Shown here piece after piece: positions 10,143 through 22,600 of a stretch of 64,000 nucleotides of DNA. Made by a program: the position numbers and the translations under genes. How positions within the stretch are numbered: the stretch's first letter is position 1; each line of letters begins with the position of its first letter. The notes under the pieces were generated by a model, which was not told the origin of the DNA, ran no database searches, and worked only from the letters and a program-made list of their open reading frames with translations. This DNA is from Solenopsis invicta (taxonomy: Eukaryota; Arthropoda; Insecta; Hymenoptera; Formicidae). Where the stretch lies: positions 23,317,001-23,381,000 of the forward strand of contig NC_052665.1 of assembly GCF_016802725.1 (NCBI RefSeq). Reading direction: 5' to 3'.

Positions 10143-10912
10143 TAAAAAATGCACAACAGCGTCACTACATGGTTCAACATAGAGTAATGCAAGTAAGCTC
10201 CAGTGCTTTGCAACGATCTAAAATGGAAGAGGAGCTTGCGGCTAACTATGCGTCAGCTGCCGCTCGTAATCGACAGTAATCGAGTAATTATCCTAACCCT
10301 TCGTATGATATAAGCTAATTAATATAATACGTATACATATAATATAATACATATACTTTATTTATGTCATTAATAATATTTATTGTGATATAAATAAATA
10401 ACTGTAATAAACATCTGCACATCTAACATGAAATATATATACAAATTGTGATAAAATAAAACTTAAATATATATTTTCTTTATTTGTTGTATTCACATTG
10501 TTTATTTAAGAGTTTTACAATTTCGTAGGATATTTTGTATACTATTTTGAATTTTTTGCTTGATGATGAAAATTAATTACAAAATTATGCCAATAAATTT
10601 AGCAGATTTCGAAATATGTCTGTCACTGTCAGTTATAGAGCTATCTGTATATCGGAAGACTCAAGCATGAAACATGTGTCGTTTTCAATTTCTTATACAT
10701 CTCAATACTAAATGACTTGTGTATATATAAGGTACTATACAACTATCTAGTATTTATCTTATTTTTGTCTTGAAAGCCACTTTTAGGCATAAGTGGTCTT
10801 TTAAACAATAACATGATTGATACTATATAATTATACGGTATTTTACAATGGATATTTTAGTACTGTATTTATTGAAATTATAAAAAAACAAGAAATAGTA
10901 TACATTCTATCT
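10143..10912. other. Out-of-frame coding tail, then AT-rich DNA
   Basis: 10139-10279 is the probable displaced C-terminus of the preceding gene. From 10280 on the sequence is AT-rich without exon-like frames. AATAAA-type signals occur near 10390 and 10455 and could serve as polyadenylation signals. Confidence 0.5.
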
Positions 10913-11137
10913 ATTGTAGTGCGGTAGAAGCGGGCATAAAATATGAGCTACTTTTGATCTACTGTAGTGCTAGAGAAGAAGGAACGAAATACGAGCCATT
11001 TTTGACCTATTGTAGACTGGTAAAAGCGAGCATTAAATGAGAGCTACTTTCGATCTACTGTTAATCAGTAGAAGAGTGCACGGTATATGAGCTACTATCG
11101 ATGTACTACAACGTAGCCACTTTCGACCTACCAGGAG
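10913..11137. repeat. Degenerate tandem repeat, about 48-bp period
   Basis: Four full units and a partial one start TGTAG/TGTTA, run through AGAAG..GCATAAAATATGAGCTAC and end TTTCGATCTAC. Units begin near 10913, 10961, 11009 and 11057. Identity between units is roughly 65-80 percent. Confidence 0.75.
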
Positions 11138-11336
11138 GCAATAAAATCGAGAAACAGTGTTCGGACTCAAATAAGATACTGTAGGAGCAAACATGCTTCC
11201 TCATCAAAAATCTTTTTTACTTTGGTACTGTTGATTACTACTTGCTAACACTGACGAACGTAGGGAGACCGATTGTAACTTTACTACAGTTGCTGGAATG
11301 TGAAATGCTTGTTGCATTCTCCTCTGTTACCTGGGT

Positions 11337-11452
11337 AGGGAGTTGAGAGCGCTGGAACTGATAGACAACGAGCTCTATCGGGACAGCGACGACCTCGACT
11401 CCTCCAACGAGGGGAGCGATTTTTCGGGGGATGACTCCTCCGACTCGCAGTA
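11337..11452 (+). other. Acidic exon-like segment, unrecognised
   Basis: After a possible acceptor (CCTGGGTAG, ending 11337) an open stretch encodes a run rich in aspartate and serine (LELIDNELYRDSDD, SSNEGSDFSGDDSSDSQ) and stops at a possible donor ATG|GTATGC. Acidic N-terminal stretches of this kind occur in some transposases, piggyBac included. No partner exon was found; the next 1.1 kb is LINE sequence. Confidence 0.3.
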
Positions 11453-11472
11453 TGGTATGCACATCTCATCCT

Positions 11473-11672
11473 TTTTCTTTTTTATAACGGAGAGGAAATG
11501 CGTTACCGCATACCCCAGGCCCCGGGGGAGGCCTGGTGGTTATGTGGGACTCTTCCCCGCCGACGCAACGTGTCGGCGGGGACATACCCACTAAAACCTC
11601 TCCGGGTGTCCTGCCCTGGTCCATAACTGGGGGGCTCCGGGAACGCGTGCAGCATACTACACCCCAGGCGGG
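11473..11672 (-). mobile_element. 3' end fragment of an R1-type LINE
   Basis: About 200 bp nearly identical to 29176-29345, the 3' untranslated end of the LINE nested in the copia element. A T-rich tract at 11460-11475 corresponds to its poly(A) tail. It is heavily 5'-truncated and abuts a second LINE fragment in the opposite orientation. Confidence 0.8.
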
Positions 11673-11675
11673 AAG

Positions 11676-12592
11676 GGAAGGGAAGGTACACACCGGGGTA
11701 CATGATAAGAAAGGAAAGGCAGAGGGAAAAATTAAGGGGAAGGGCAGGAATGAAGGCATGGAGTTATGAAAAGAAACTGGAAGAAAGAAGAGGAGGGGAG
11801 TCGGCAAGGTTGTGTTGGGAGAAGATAAGAGGTAGAGCAAAGGAGGAAAAAGTGATGGGAAAATAAGAGGAAAAAAAAGAAGGTTTCTATGAAGAAAAGA
11901 GCTGGATATCAAGGAGATAGAAAAGTTGAGAAAAGAGGGAAGGTTAAGGGGGGAAGAGGAGGTAGCAAGAGAGAGGAGGCGACAGGAAGAGAAAAGGTGA
12001 AAACGAATTAGGAGCTCAAGGTTCAACAGATGGTATAACAGAGTGAAGGGGAAGGAAGTGCCGGAGTACTTGAAGAGGGATTGGAAGGAGGAAAGATGGA
12101 AAAGATTGCAAGATTTAGGTTAGGAGACGGTATGAGAGGAGGTAGATACTTGGAAGAGAAAGAGGAAAGAAAGTGTAGAATATGTGGATGGGGAGAGGAA
12201 ACGTGGAAACATATATGGGAGGAATGCATGGATTGGGGGATGCAAAGAGATGGTAGAAAAAGTTTTAAGTGAGAGTGAGGAGGGAGATGGTAGAAGAGGT
12301 TTTAGGTAAGAAAGGGGAGGAAGAGGTTTGGATGAAGAGACTGGAGGAGATAAAAGAGGGAAGAGGTTGGCTTGGAATGAATGGAAATATGGAAGAAAAG
12401 AAGGAAAATGCGGCGGAAACGGAGGTCCAAGGAATAAGTGTAGAATGATGTATGGATGGATGATTGTGTATTTCGTTCTCTCTTCTCTCTCGTGCGGAAT
12501 GGAAAGATGCAAGCATAGGTAATTTGTAAACGGAGCCGAGGTCCGCAGTGTACCTCACAAAGGGAATAAAACACTACTACTACTACTACATT
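11676..12592 (+). mobile_element. 5'-truncated LINE, same family as 41408-44045
   Basis: Starts at GGTACACACCGGGGTACATG, also present at 43178-43198, and continues through the C-terminal coding part including the cysteine motif CRICGWGEETWKHIWEECMDW (near 12175-12235). Several stops and frameshifts break the frame. The 3' end reads GGAATAAAACACTACTACTACTAC, so the tail is a triplet repeat instead of poly(A). Confidence 0.82.
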
Positions 12593-12625
12593 AATTCTTA
12601 ATTTTATATATGTGTATATATATAC

Positions 12626-13910
12626 AGGGTGTCCCATTTTAATACGTCGACGCAAATATTTCCGTTCCCTTGCATTTCAGAAGAAAATGTTTCAGACAAA
12701 AGTTGTATGGTTTCGAGGGGGACATAAGAAGGTATCAATAATTTGACCTCGAATAGTTGGTTAAAGGTCACATGAAGGTCACGTACAATTTTTTAAATGG
12801 AACTGCCTATTTTTTATTGCATATTCTTGTAGCTTATATCGAGACGTTTCCAATACACTATAAACAAATGTCTTTCCGTTAAGTATTTTGCGAGTTGTGA
12901 CGCTTGAAAATTGGTGGGCCATTTTAATCCGTCCACGCAAATATTTCCGTTCCCTTGCATTTTACAAGAAAATGTTTCAGACAAAATTGTATGGTTTAAA
13001 GGGGGCCAACCATTGATGAGCTTGAACTTGACCTTGAAGTCGACTTTCAAAGTCATTTTAAGATTAATAAGTGTTTTTTCAATGGAAATCCGTATTTTTG
13101 AACCCGGATTTGGAAAAAGCACAAAATTTTGCGTAAAAAATATGTACCCATGTTAGGGCCTAAAAGTGGACCATAGGGGTCACTTAGACGAAAACGAGTG
13201 ATTTTATTTTAGCACTACTTTTAGCATTACCCAGGAACAACGACGTGGACGTAGTAGTTTTCTGTTCCCTTTGGGGTGCTTGATTAACGTGTGTAGTGCT
13301 AAATACTTTAGCACAAAGAGTAGTGCTAAAATAAAATCACTTGTTTTCGTCTAAAAGTCCCCTATGGTCCACTTTTAGGCCCTAACATGGGTACATAGTT
13401 TTTACGCAAAATTTTGTGCTCTTTCCAAATCCGGGATTAAAAATACGGGTTTCCATTGAAAAAACACTTGTTAATCTTAAAATGACTTTGAAAATCGACT
13501 TCAAGGTCAAGTTCAAGGTCATCAGCGATTGGCTCCCTTTGAACCATACAACTTTTGTCTGAAACATTTTCTTGTAAAATGCAAGGGAACGGAAATATTT
13601 GCGTGGATGGATTAAAATGGCCCAACAACTTTCAAGCGTTACAACTCGCAAAATACTTAACGGAAAGGCATTTGTTTATAGTGTATTGGAAACGTCTCGA
13701 GATAAGCTACAAGAATATGCAATAAAAAATTGGCAGTTCTATTTAAAAAATTGAAGGTGACCTTCATGTGACCTGTAAGCAACTATTCGAGGTCAAATTA
13801 ATGACACCGTCTTATGTCCCCCTCGAAACCATACAACTTTTGTCTGAAACATTTTCTTCTAAAATGCAAGGGAACCAAAATATTTGCGTGGATGTATTAA
13901 AATGGGACAC

Positions 13911-13911
<1 letters not shown>
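12626..13911. mobile_element. Palindromic fold-back element, 1.29 kb
   Basis: The left arm starts CAGGGTGTCCCATTTTAATA and the right arm ends with its near-perfect reverse complement; both abut (TA)n. The arms are about 600 bp each (12626-13225 and 13320-13911) around a loop of about 95 bp. Each arm holds two copies of a 90-bp module containing CAAATATTTCCGTTCCCTTG (at 12650 and 12937 on the left, mirrored on the right). No transposase is present. Short open frames across it are by-products. Insertion at TA would suit Tc1/mariner-type mobilisation, but the simple-repeat flanks hide any target duplication. Confidence 0.8.

Positions 13912-13945
<34 letters not shown>
13912..13945. repeat. (TA)n microsatellite between two elements
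   Basis: TA repeat that joins the fold-back element to the mariner element; both families insert at TA. Confidence 0.85.
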
Positions 13946-13949
<4 letters not shown>

Positions 13950-15226
13950 GTGTATGCATTAATTTTAAAGGATTTACAAGAGATGGTGTAACTAGTACTA
14001 TATCGCATCGGGCCAAATTGTTCCAACTTCATGTCGAAGCACCATCAAGTGGCTTTAATTTTCTGTATGTGTCACTGTGCCCAATTGTAAACAACATTGT
14101 TTTTTTGTGCATTAAATATGTCGAAATTTGTTCCAACAAAACGGCATTTGCGGAAAGCTTTGCTTTTTTGCTTGCATTCAAAGAGAAATGTTGCTGAATG
14201 TCAACGAATGCTGTCAGAAGCTTATGGTGATTATGCTCCATTGATTTCAACATGCGAGTACTGGTTTCGACGCTATAAAAAAGGTAATTTTAACACGGAA
14301 GATAAGGAACGTCCAAGCAAGCCGAAAAAGTTTGAAGATGAGGTATTGGATGCTTTCCTCGATCAAGACCTGTGTCAAACGCAAGAAGAACTTGCAGAAT
14401 CATTAAATGTTGATCAATCAACAATTTCCAGACGTTTGAAGGCTATTGGAATGATTCAAAAGGATATTGGGTGCCGTACGAATTGAAGTCAAGGGACATC
14501 GAAAGGCACGAAATGACCTGTGAATTGTTGCTTCAAAGACACAGAAGAAAAAGTTTTTTGCATCGTATTGTGTCGTGTGATGAAAAATGGATACATTACG
14601 ATAATCCAAAGCGCAAAAAAATATGGTGCAGGCCAGGCGAACCATCAACCATCGACAACAAAGCCAAATATTCATGGCGCCAAGCTCATGCTCTGTATTT
14701 AGTGGGATCAGCTGGATGTACTGTATTATGAGCTGCTCCAACCCAAAACTATCACTGGAGAACACTACCAACAACAATTGATGCAATTGAGCAGAGCATT
14801 AAAGCAAAAAGGGCCAGTTTACGCGAAAAGACACGACAAAGTGATTTTCCAGTACGACAATGCTCGGCCTCATGTTGCGATACCGGTCAAGGAAACATTG
14901 AAAGCGTTTAACTGAGATGTTCTACCACACCCGCCGTACTCTCCAGATATTGCTTCTTCGGATTACCACTTATTTCGATCAATGGCTCATAACCAGACAG
15001 AGCAGCGTTTCCATTATTATGAAGATCACAAAAAATGGGTCGATTTGTAATTAGCTTCTAAAGATGTATCATTCTTTTGACGTGGAATCCATCTATTATC
15101 AGAAAAATGGGAAAAAGTATTAGCTAGGGATGGGAAATATTTTGAATGATCAATTTGGTAACCATTTCGTCATCGCAAAGCCGTAAGTTTACCTTAAAAT
15201 CCTTTAAAATTAATGCATACACCTAA
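13946..15226 (+). mobile_element. mariner element with intact terminal inverted repeats
   Basis: 1281 bp bounded by inverted repeats TTAGGTGTATGCAT..., matching over about 28 bp, each followed outward by TA as expected for mariner target duplication. The length is that of a full mariner. Confidence 0.92.
14118..15150 (+). pseudogene. mariner transposase, decayed
   Basis: The ATG at 14118 starts MSKFVPTKRHLRKALLF, followed by a helix-turn-helix region and QSTISRRLKAIGMIQKD. The frame breaks near 14480 and resumes one base off as YELKSRDIERHEMTCELLL. The first catalytic aspartate is in SCDEKWIHYDNPKRKK (about 14575), the second in QYDNARPHVA (about 14855) and the third in YSPDIASSDYHLF (about 14945-14975), the D,D34D arrangement of mariner. 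A second frameshift near 14725 and in-frame stops at about 14911 and 15047 disable it. It would have catalysed cut-and-paste transposition at TA sites. Confidence 0.9.
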
Positions 15227-15263
15227 TATATATCTATATATATATCTATATATATATATATAT

Positions 15264-15332
<69 letters not shown>
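15227..15332. repeat. (TA)n microsatellite
   Basis: About 106 bp of TA repeat with a few C interruptions. Confidence 0.95.
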
Positions 15333-15336
<4 letters not shown>

Positions 15337-16932
15337 ACAGTGTTTTACGTACCTGCCACAAGTCTCAGTCATCCGTTCACGGCATGCTTCAAGAGCGCGG
15401 TATTTATCCCACTCCAATAATTATTAGCGTACGGAATTGGGTGCCAGGCACGAGAGAGCGTGCCACTCTTTCGGTTCACTAATTTCTCAAGGTTACGCTA
15501 ACACTAATTGCCGACAGCGGGGACGATACGACCATCCGGCAGCTTCTCGCTAAGTCGTAGAAGCGCGGGGGGGGGGGGGGAGTCGGTGCGGGCAGGTGGT
15601 GAGTGAGAGAGCGAAGGAGAATTGTAGAATAATGAGGCAAGCATTAACAAAGAGAATAACAACGTATATTTGCAATCTTCGGGTTAGTGAACTACAAACC
15701 TCGCACGCGGTTTACGAGTGTGCGGAATGCGTTACAGATTCGCGGAATGTTACTTGAAGCGGCTTAGTAATCGGACAGTGTCGTACGGCAGTCACAAGCG
15801 TAACGATTCAATCGTCTCGGCGAGGTGATCGCCGCGGGAGAAGGTGCACACATCAAGGCGAGATTTTGCGAAGCGATTCATGCACACGCTAGCCGAAAGA
15901 TCTCGCGTTTTTTCTTACCGCTACTACCGTAACTGAGCTACGCTCAACCCGCAAAATCAGACAAAACTCACACACGTACAATTACATGAACTTACGACAT
16001 AACGACGGCTTGGCTGTAGCGCGAATACCGAAACTAAAGAAACTACATTAATACGGCGGGATCGGGTGAGCAACGTCGCGGCTGTAACAACGGCTACGTT
16101 TACAATATTACACGCAAATAAGAAACCGCACGAAGTGGACTCTACTTAATTCTGTCAGTCGCGACGTCACCCGTCCTTGATCGCAAAATCGGTGACTTTA
16201 CAATTCGTTTTGACGTTTGTCTCACCCTTCGGCACGGCACGGAACCTCTCTCTGCGTCTTCTCCGGAAGTCTGGCCTTTGAATCCTCGGCACCAGTCTCC
16301 GGTTCGGGGTACGCTTACAGCATAAGTGAGCATCGATCCTCGATTTTGCGGGAGGCCCGCGGTGTCGCGCCTCACTTATCGCCGCTGCCGCTTCCGCATT
16401 GACTGTTACCAGGCGGCTAGATCCTGGCGGTGTGCGCATTATTCTATCGTTCTGCGCTTCTGACGTCGGTAGCGCGCAAGGCCCAAATTCGGCAGGTAAT
16501 TCTCGGCTTCCCCGGGAACTGATATCGGCCGGCCTTATCTCTGGTGGCGGATGGCCGCCGCCTCAGGCCCGTGATGCCTCCTCTGCACGGTTCTCGATCT
16601 CGCCTCGTTCTCATTTTTGACTTTTAGCTTCGCGCAACTTCCGCCTGTGGAATCGTAACTCTGCCGTTCCTGAAAAATTAACTCCTGACAGACAAGGTTT
16701 TTGTTCGACGGCAAACGAAAGGGACAGTGTGAGCGGTACAACTTGCGAGCCCCCGCGTCTTGGGGTGCTCCGTAAATCCCTCGGCGATGTTCCTGGATTC
16801 TTGCTTCCTTCCCGGTGCCTCTGGGCGGACGAGACGTTTTACTCGTACAAGATCTTTCTTGCAGTCACCGGCTCTCTTCGGCGGAACTACCGCTCACTTG
16901 AGTTTAATAGCGGGGGTTCAGGGACAGAGACA
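15333..16932. repeat. GC-rich repeat island, possible solo LTR
   Basis: A sharp rise in GC content between two microsatellites, starting TGTGACAGTG and ending GGGACAGAGACA, so the ends are TG..CA on either strand. It has no coding frame with recognisable motifs, no primer site, and a poly-G run at 15569-15580. Ends and size resemble the solo LTRs at 34790 and 39336, but no target duplication was found. Confidence 0.35.
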
Positions 16933-16944
16933 AACACACACACT

Positions 16945-17003
16945 TAAACACACACACACACACACACACATACACACGTATATATATATATATATATATA
17001 TAT
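16945..17003. repeat. (CA)n followed by (TA)n microsatellite
   Basis: CA repeat (about 16936-16977) followed by a TA repeat (16979-17003). Confidence 0.9.
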
Positions 17004-17568
17004 TTACCTCATATGATCTTGAAAATGATTTTTTTATGTTTTATAATATTAAATATTATATCTGAATGTTGAAATCCCAATCATAATTTATTTCTTTAGT
17101 AAAATAATAAATATTTAATGATATAATAAATAATGAATTTTAATAAATAATTTATTTTTGAATAATTTTATTAGGAGGAGATTCTAAACCGTCTTTAAAA
17201 GATGATTTTCTTATAATTAGTTTTGTACCAATTAATAATTGTTGGAATGTTAATTTTTCACTTCCTATTTCTTTAATATCTGAAACATTCTCTACTTCTA
17301 AGAAGAATACATCGTCTATAATAGAATTACAGTATTAATAAAAATATATTGTATTTACACAAATTAAAAGATATAATATAAAACTTACTTGTAATTTTAA
17401 CGTATCCTTTAATTTCCACAAATTGACCTTTTTCAAATAAAACGTAATTTTCATAACTTATTATCTGTATTTCTAATTTATATATCTTGTCAGTAATAGA
17501 ACCACTACCAAAAGTTTTGAAATTATTGGAGAAAGTATTAAAATTAGTTTTAATATATTCGCATACAA

Positions 17569-18026
17569 CTAAAAAAATTTATTTAATTATTATTTAAATT
17601 CATTGAAGAATATAACAATAATGAAATAATAAAATTATATAAAATTATAATAATTAAAAATAATGACTTAAATTTAATATAAGATATAAGACTTTAATTT
17701 AATAATTAAAGAAATCATATATTTATATATATAAACATACATATGACTACATTTACATGGTTCGATTTACGATAGATCGAAGTTATAACATTGATATTAT
17801 AAAATTGTTTAGAATTTTTATATGCTTTATAGAATGTGTTAGAATTTTTATATGCTTTATAGAAATTTTTATGATTGATCAATAATACAATACTAATGTC
17901 ATAACTTAGATGTAAATTAGACCATGTAAACGTAGTAATACACAAGTATACGTACGTGACGCATACACATACACACATGCTTGCACACGGACACGTACAT
18001 TATTTATCATATGTATAATTACTTAC
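17569..18026. other. AT-rich intron with duplicated 30-bp segment
   Basis: Lies between exons 3 and 4 of the OB-fold gene. Two copies of GAATTTTTATATGCTTTATAGAA (from about 17812 and 17841) form a small tandem duplication. A CA-rich stretch is at 17955-17995. Nothing else is recognised. Confidence 0.5.
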
Positions 18027-18758
18027 GGATTACTTCACACGATCGATGTCCTTATTCCATACAACTATTTGAACGCGATGTTTGTTGTTATTATTAACAA
18101 CAAATTTTAGTAACTGATAATGTTGAACCTTTTCTACTATTTTAGGTCCATCAATCTCGTCTATGAAACCTACAATCTTACAATTTCAATTTAATATCAA
18201 ATAAAGATATAAAATATTGCAATTTAATGTTTATTAATTGAAGTAATTTTTCATGTAAATAAGAATAAATGTAAATAATGATAAATATTAATAAATTTCA
18301 AAAAATGTTTATTATACTAAAACAAAAGTTTTGATTTAAAAATATCAAATTAATTATTAAATAAATTTTTAATTAATTATTGACAATCTTTTTTAAATAA
18401 ATTATAATATTTTATTTGAATCGATAGAGCTAATTGCAAACTTTTATTATTAAATTATGAATAATTTGACAATTATTCATTAAAAAATTATTTATTTTTA
18501 TTATGATTGACTATCTTACTTCTCTTGGTCCGATTTAAATTAAACATTAATGTAAATTGTATATAAAATTTTTTTTTAATTTATTAATTAAATTCATTAA
18601 TTTAATAGTTAATTAAATTGTTCAAAATTATTGTTGAAATCCACACAGTAGAATCTTCAAATTGTATTGATTCCAACATTTCATCTGATGCGAAACTAAT
18701 TACTTCCTCCTTGTCTTTTTGATTTAAAATAGTAATTTCTTGTTTTGTGTTATTTATA

Positions 18759-19107
18759 CTATAAAAAATCATTGTATAAAATAATTACCATTACTAATAT
18801 AAATTATATTGACATATTTCTTTTATTTTTTATTTTGATTTATATTTATGTATTAATTTAAATTTAAAACAAACTTTCAAGTACGATAATTTTTAACGAA
18901 GTTATGATTATTTAAAGTTGTGCAAAATTTTGGTATAAATGAGTGTTGCGATAATTTTGTTGCTCAGTATATAAACAATTAAAGAGCATTTTATAATTTT
19001 AATAAAAAAAGATAATAATAAAACTACAATTATTGTTAAAAGTTGATTTCAAAATTTAACTTAATTTAAAATAGAATATTCAATAAACATTTTTTATTTA
19101 TTTAATC
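18759..19107. other. AT-rich intronic sequence
   Basis: Very AT-rich and without coding features. By position it is the 3' part of the large intron of the OB-fold gene, before the LINE insertion. Confidence 0.5.
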
Positions 19108-19691
19108 TTTTTTTTTTTTTTGGTACGATGAGGGAAATGCTCATGGCACGACAGGTTGGCTAGACCTGACAGTGTTGGACTCGAGTCAGGACGGTGCTAA
19201 CCCGGCCACATAATTTCAGCGACCAGGCTCGCCCTAACTCGCCTACCAACTAAAAACTTCACCGAGCCACCGAGCCCCAGATCGAGGGAAGTAGCCTTCC
19301 CCCGGAGGTCGGAACGTGAGCTCCCCGACGCGCCAGTTCGTCAGGTTGGGAGAGGACGTGCCAGGGCGGCAGCCGAGATACGTCAGCTGCCGCCTTGTCC
19401 ACCCCGGGGTAGCGCCGTTAAAAAACACCGCCCCCCCCCGCGCTCCTTTAGGGCAGGTGGCGAGCGCCGAACTTACCCGTTCCGCGCCAACCCCCTACCC
19501 AAGGTCCAGTGGTCCGAGGAACCGATCGGGCCTACCTCCTATCCTCGCGTGGCCGGCGCACCGGATGAGCGGAGACCCCTACTCATCGGGCGGCCCAACA
19601 GCCAGGGTCCTCGTCTCCTGGGCATCCCCGAGCGCAGGGGCAGCCGGAAACGAGGCCCAGGATCGCGTAATGACCCCCCCTCCCAGGGGAG

Positions 19692-22600
19692 TCACTTCGT
19701 GGCCATATCTCCGAGGATAGGCAATCCCGGGAGAGAAGGCGTCAACGTCTTCTCCGCCTGGGGTCTCAACGCCTTCATGAGGGGGGTGCTCGAGTCTCGT
19801 CCCACTCGCTTCTCCCGTTGCGGGAGAGGGAGGGGCTCGAGCACCACCTTCGCCTGGGGGAGGTGCGCGGCGCTCAGACTGTCGAGCGCCTCGCACCTCT
19901 TTTTAGTCGGCGGACTCGTCCGGAACCCAGATGCTCCGGACAACTCCGACGATATCACTATTACCCCCGTGATGGAGGCCTCACCGACAGAGGCCTCCGC
20001 TACGGGAGGGGTCTCCTCCATGTCGATATCGGCCACTGGCCCCTCCGACACACCACCATCCACGGCCTGAGCGCCGGGCGGAGTGGGAGGCGGAGGGGTC
20101 AGCGGCCGATCTTCTTCAAAGACTCCGCCCTCCTCCCGCTGCGGAGGAGGGGGAGCCCTCTTCCCCGGTCGAACAGCCGGGAGAACCCGCACGCACTTCT
20201 CACCGCCTGGGCGGTGATTGTGCGGTTTGCCTTTAGAGGCACACTCCGGGCAGAACGGCCTACTCGCACGTTCCGCCTGGGTGTGCCCCTCACCCCCGCA
20301 GTTAAAGCAGCACTGGGCCCTGTCGACACCGCCAGGACACCGGTGCTGCGTGTGTCCCTGAGCTAGGCAGCGGAAGCATCGCTGTGGAGGTGCCTTGAGC
20401 ACCTCCACGCGAGCCGCCACCCAGCCCAGGGTCAAACTCCCCGCTCAAGCGAGCCTCGCAGCGGCGGCGACCGGGCATTGCACTATGACAGAGCCCAGCC
20501 CCCGCCGACTGCGACCCACCCGGAGGTTCGCCACGAAGCATGACCCGGAGTCGGCGACCGCCGTGGCCACCTCCTCCGGAGTCACGGATTCGTCGAACCC
20601 GGAAATGCGGATCCCCACCCTCCGAAGAGGGCAAGAGATCCGCACGTCCGCGCCCCCTGCGACGCGCCTCATCTCGGAGGCCAGCCTCTCCGCGGCTGGC
20701 CTGCTATTTTCGCCGGGAATCTCCAGGAGGAGACCCCCAGTCTGGGCTCGGCGAACCCGCAGCCCACTGCCCCCCTGCGGCAGGATGTCCCCGAGGACAA
20801 TGGCCTCACGGGCCCGCCGCATCACTCCTGCATAGGAGACGTCGTCCCCGGTCACCGTAATCATCACCGCCGATGACTTGGGGACGCGCCTCCCGATCCT
20901 CTTCGCCGCGAGCACCTCGCTTCGCGGCGGACCTCCTCCCTGTTTCTTTCTTTCCTTCTTTTCCTTCCTCGGCTCGGCCGCCGGGGGGGCGGCGGATGCC
21001 GCTACCCCTGAAGGTCGACCCGAGGCTGTGCCGAACCCTGGGGGGAACAACCCCCAACCACTGACCCCCATGGGGCGAGTGGGGGGGGGGGCTCTACGGC
21101 CCCCTTTGTAGACTCTCCTTCTTTTCCGGGTGCCGACGACCTCGACCCAGCTCCGATCGCTCGCAGGCGTATCGGGGCCGGGCGCTGCCGCCGGCACGGC
21201 GGGGGTGCGGAAGGATCCTCCTTCGGAACTCCCGCACCCCCTTCCCCCCTTACCTTTCTTTTCTTCTTCTTGCCCCTGGCGTCGGTGGGGACGGCGGCCG
21301 GAACAGCTCCCGTCTCCACCCGCGCCAGGAGCCTCTCCAGGCCCTCCACTGTCGCTGTCAGCCGCTCCAACGTCCCCAGCACTCGCTCCTCGAAAGGAGA
21401 AGAGCCGCGGGCAGAAGCGACCGACAGGGGCGGCGGAGGGGAAGGTGACCTTCTCCTTGACGTCTGCGGAGCGGCCGCAGACGAGGAGGGGCCGCTCTGT
21501 AGCATGAGGGCGCGTTTTGCTACCCCAGCTGGCCCCTCAGTTCGGCGACCTCGGCCCGGAGGGAACGTACTTCCTCCTCCCGGGCCGCGGTCGCCGCTTC
21601 CTCCTGCCCATCTTTTCGCCCAAGACGGCCCATGGCGCGGTACGCCAGCGTCATGAGCGCCTTCCGGGCGAGATGGGTATTTAGCTTGATTCGCCCCGAC
21701 AGGTTGCCCAACAGTGGGCAACCTGTGGAGGCCTTGTTTTGCGCGCCTTCTCTCGGAGCCACCCATCAGCCAATCCGACTAGATCGGTGGTCGTACTCCG
21801 GGAGATCACTCCCAGTTGGCGATCCACATAATGCCGCTGGTCCGACGTGAACAGGGTCGGGGGGATCCTGATGCGCTGCCGAGGCCGCGCATCATTCGCC
21901 CCCGTTCCCTCTCCCTCCGGCTCCGAGCTCCGGATAACATTGGCTCGGAGTCGGCGGGCTTTAAACTGTTCCAGCGGAACCCCATGGAGCCGGTCCCCCA
22001 TATCCGCCCCGTCGGACAGTGGGGAAGGGGACCTGAAGGGTCCACTCCCGTCCAAACGGGGTCGGCCACGAGCGCGTCTACTTCTGACATGAGTCGGAAG
22101 GTCGGTTCCGTCTCCCGGAACATCCGGGATACGGACACGGCCCTCCGACTTGTCCAAATCGATGACCGGCTCCAGGGGGTTTCCGGCCATCGGTTCCTTC
22201 TCCTCCTCTCACCGATCCACGTCCATGGGCTCAGCACTGAGCTGAGAGAGCCCCCGCCGCCTCCTACGAAGCGGGTCAGCAAGGTCCTCCCCGCTCGAGC
22301 CTCCCCCACGGACGCGAATCGGCGTCGATCCCTCCTTTACTATTTGTGGTGGCGCGAAGACCACCAATTCAAAAAATCGGGTCCCTATGGACCCGGTTGC
22401 GCTACTATCCTGCCGACTGCCGCCCGTCTTGCGACGACCGTCGGCCAGCAGGACTGAATCCTCCCCGGTGGACATGCTCAAAATTCCAGCCCAACGGGCC
22501 CTCTCGCCCGGCGTCAACTCACTAGGGGAGGCGTAGCCCTCCCCTTCACTATCTGAGGAGGAAGAGGACCCCCTCGTGAACTCCCAGTCGGAATCCTCCC

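Noticed and set aside
12120..12655. Minus-strand serine/proline-rich frames
   Set aside because: Antisense to purine-rich LINE coding sequence; the same shadow appears at 41464-42220 and 43086-43888.
16138..16439. Arginine-rich minus-strand frame as a gene
   Set aside because: Overlapping frames in all phases of a GC-rich repeat; no domain and no splice context.
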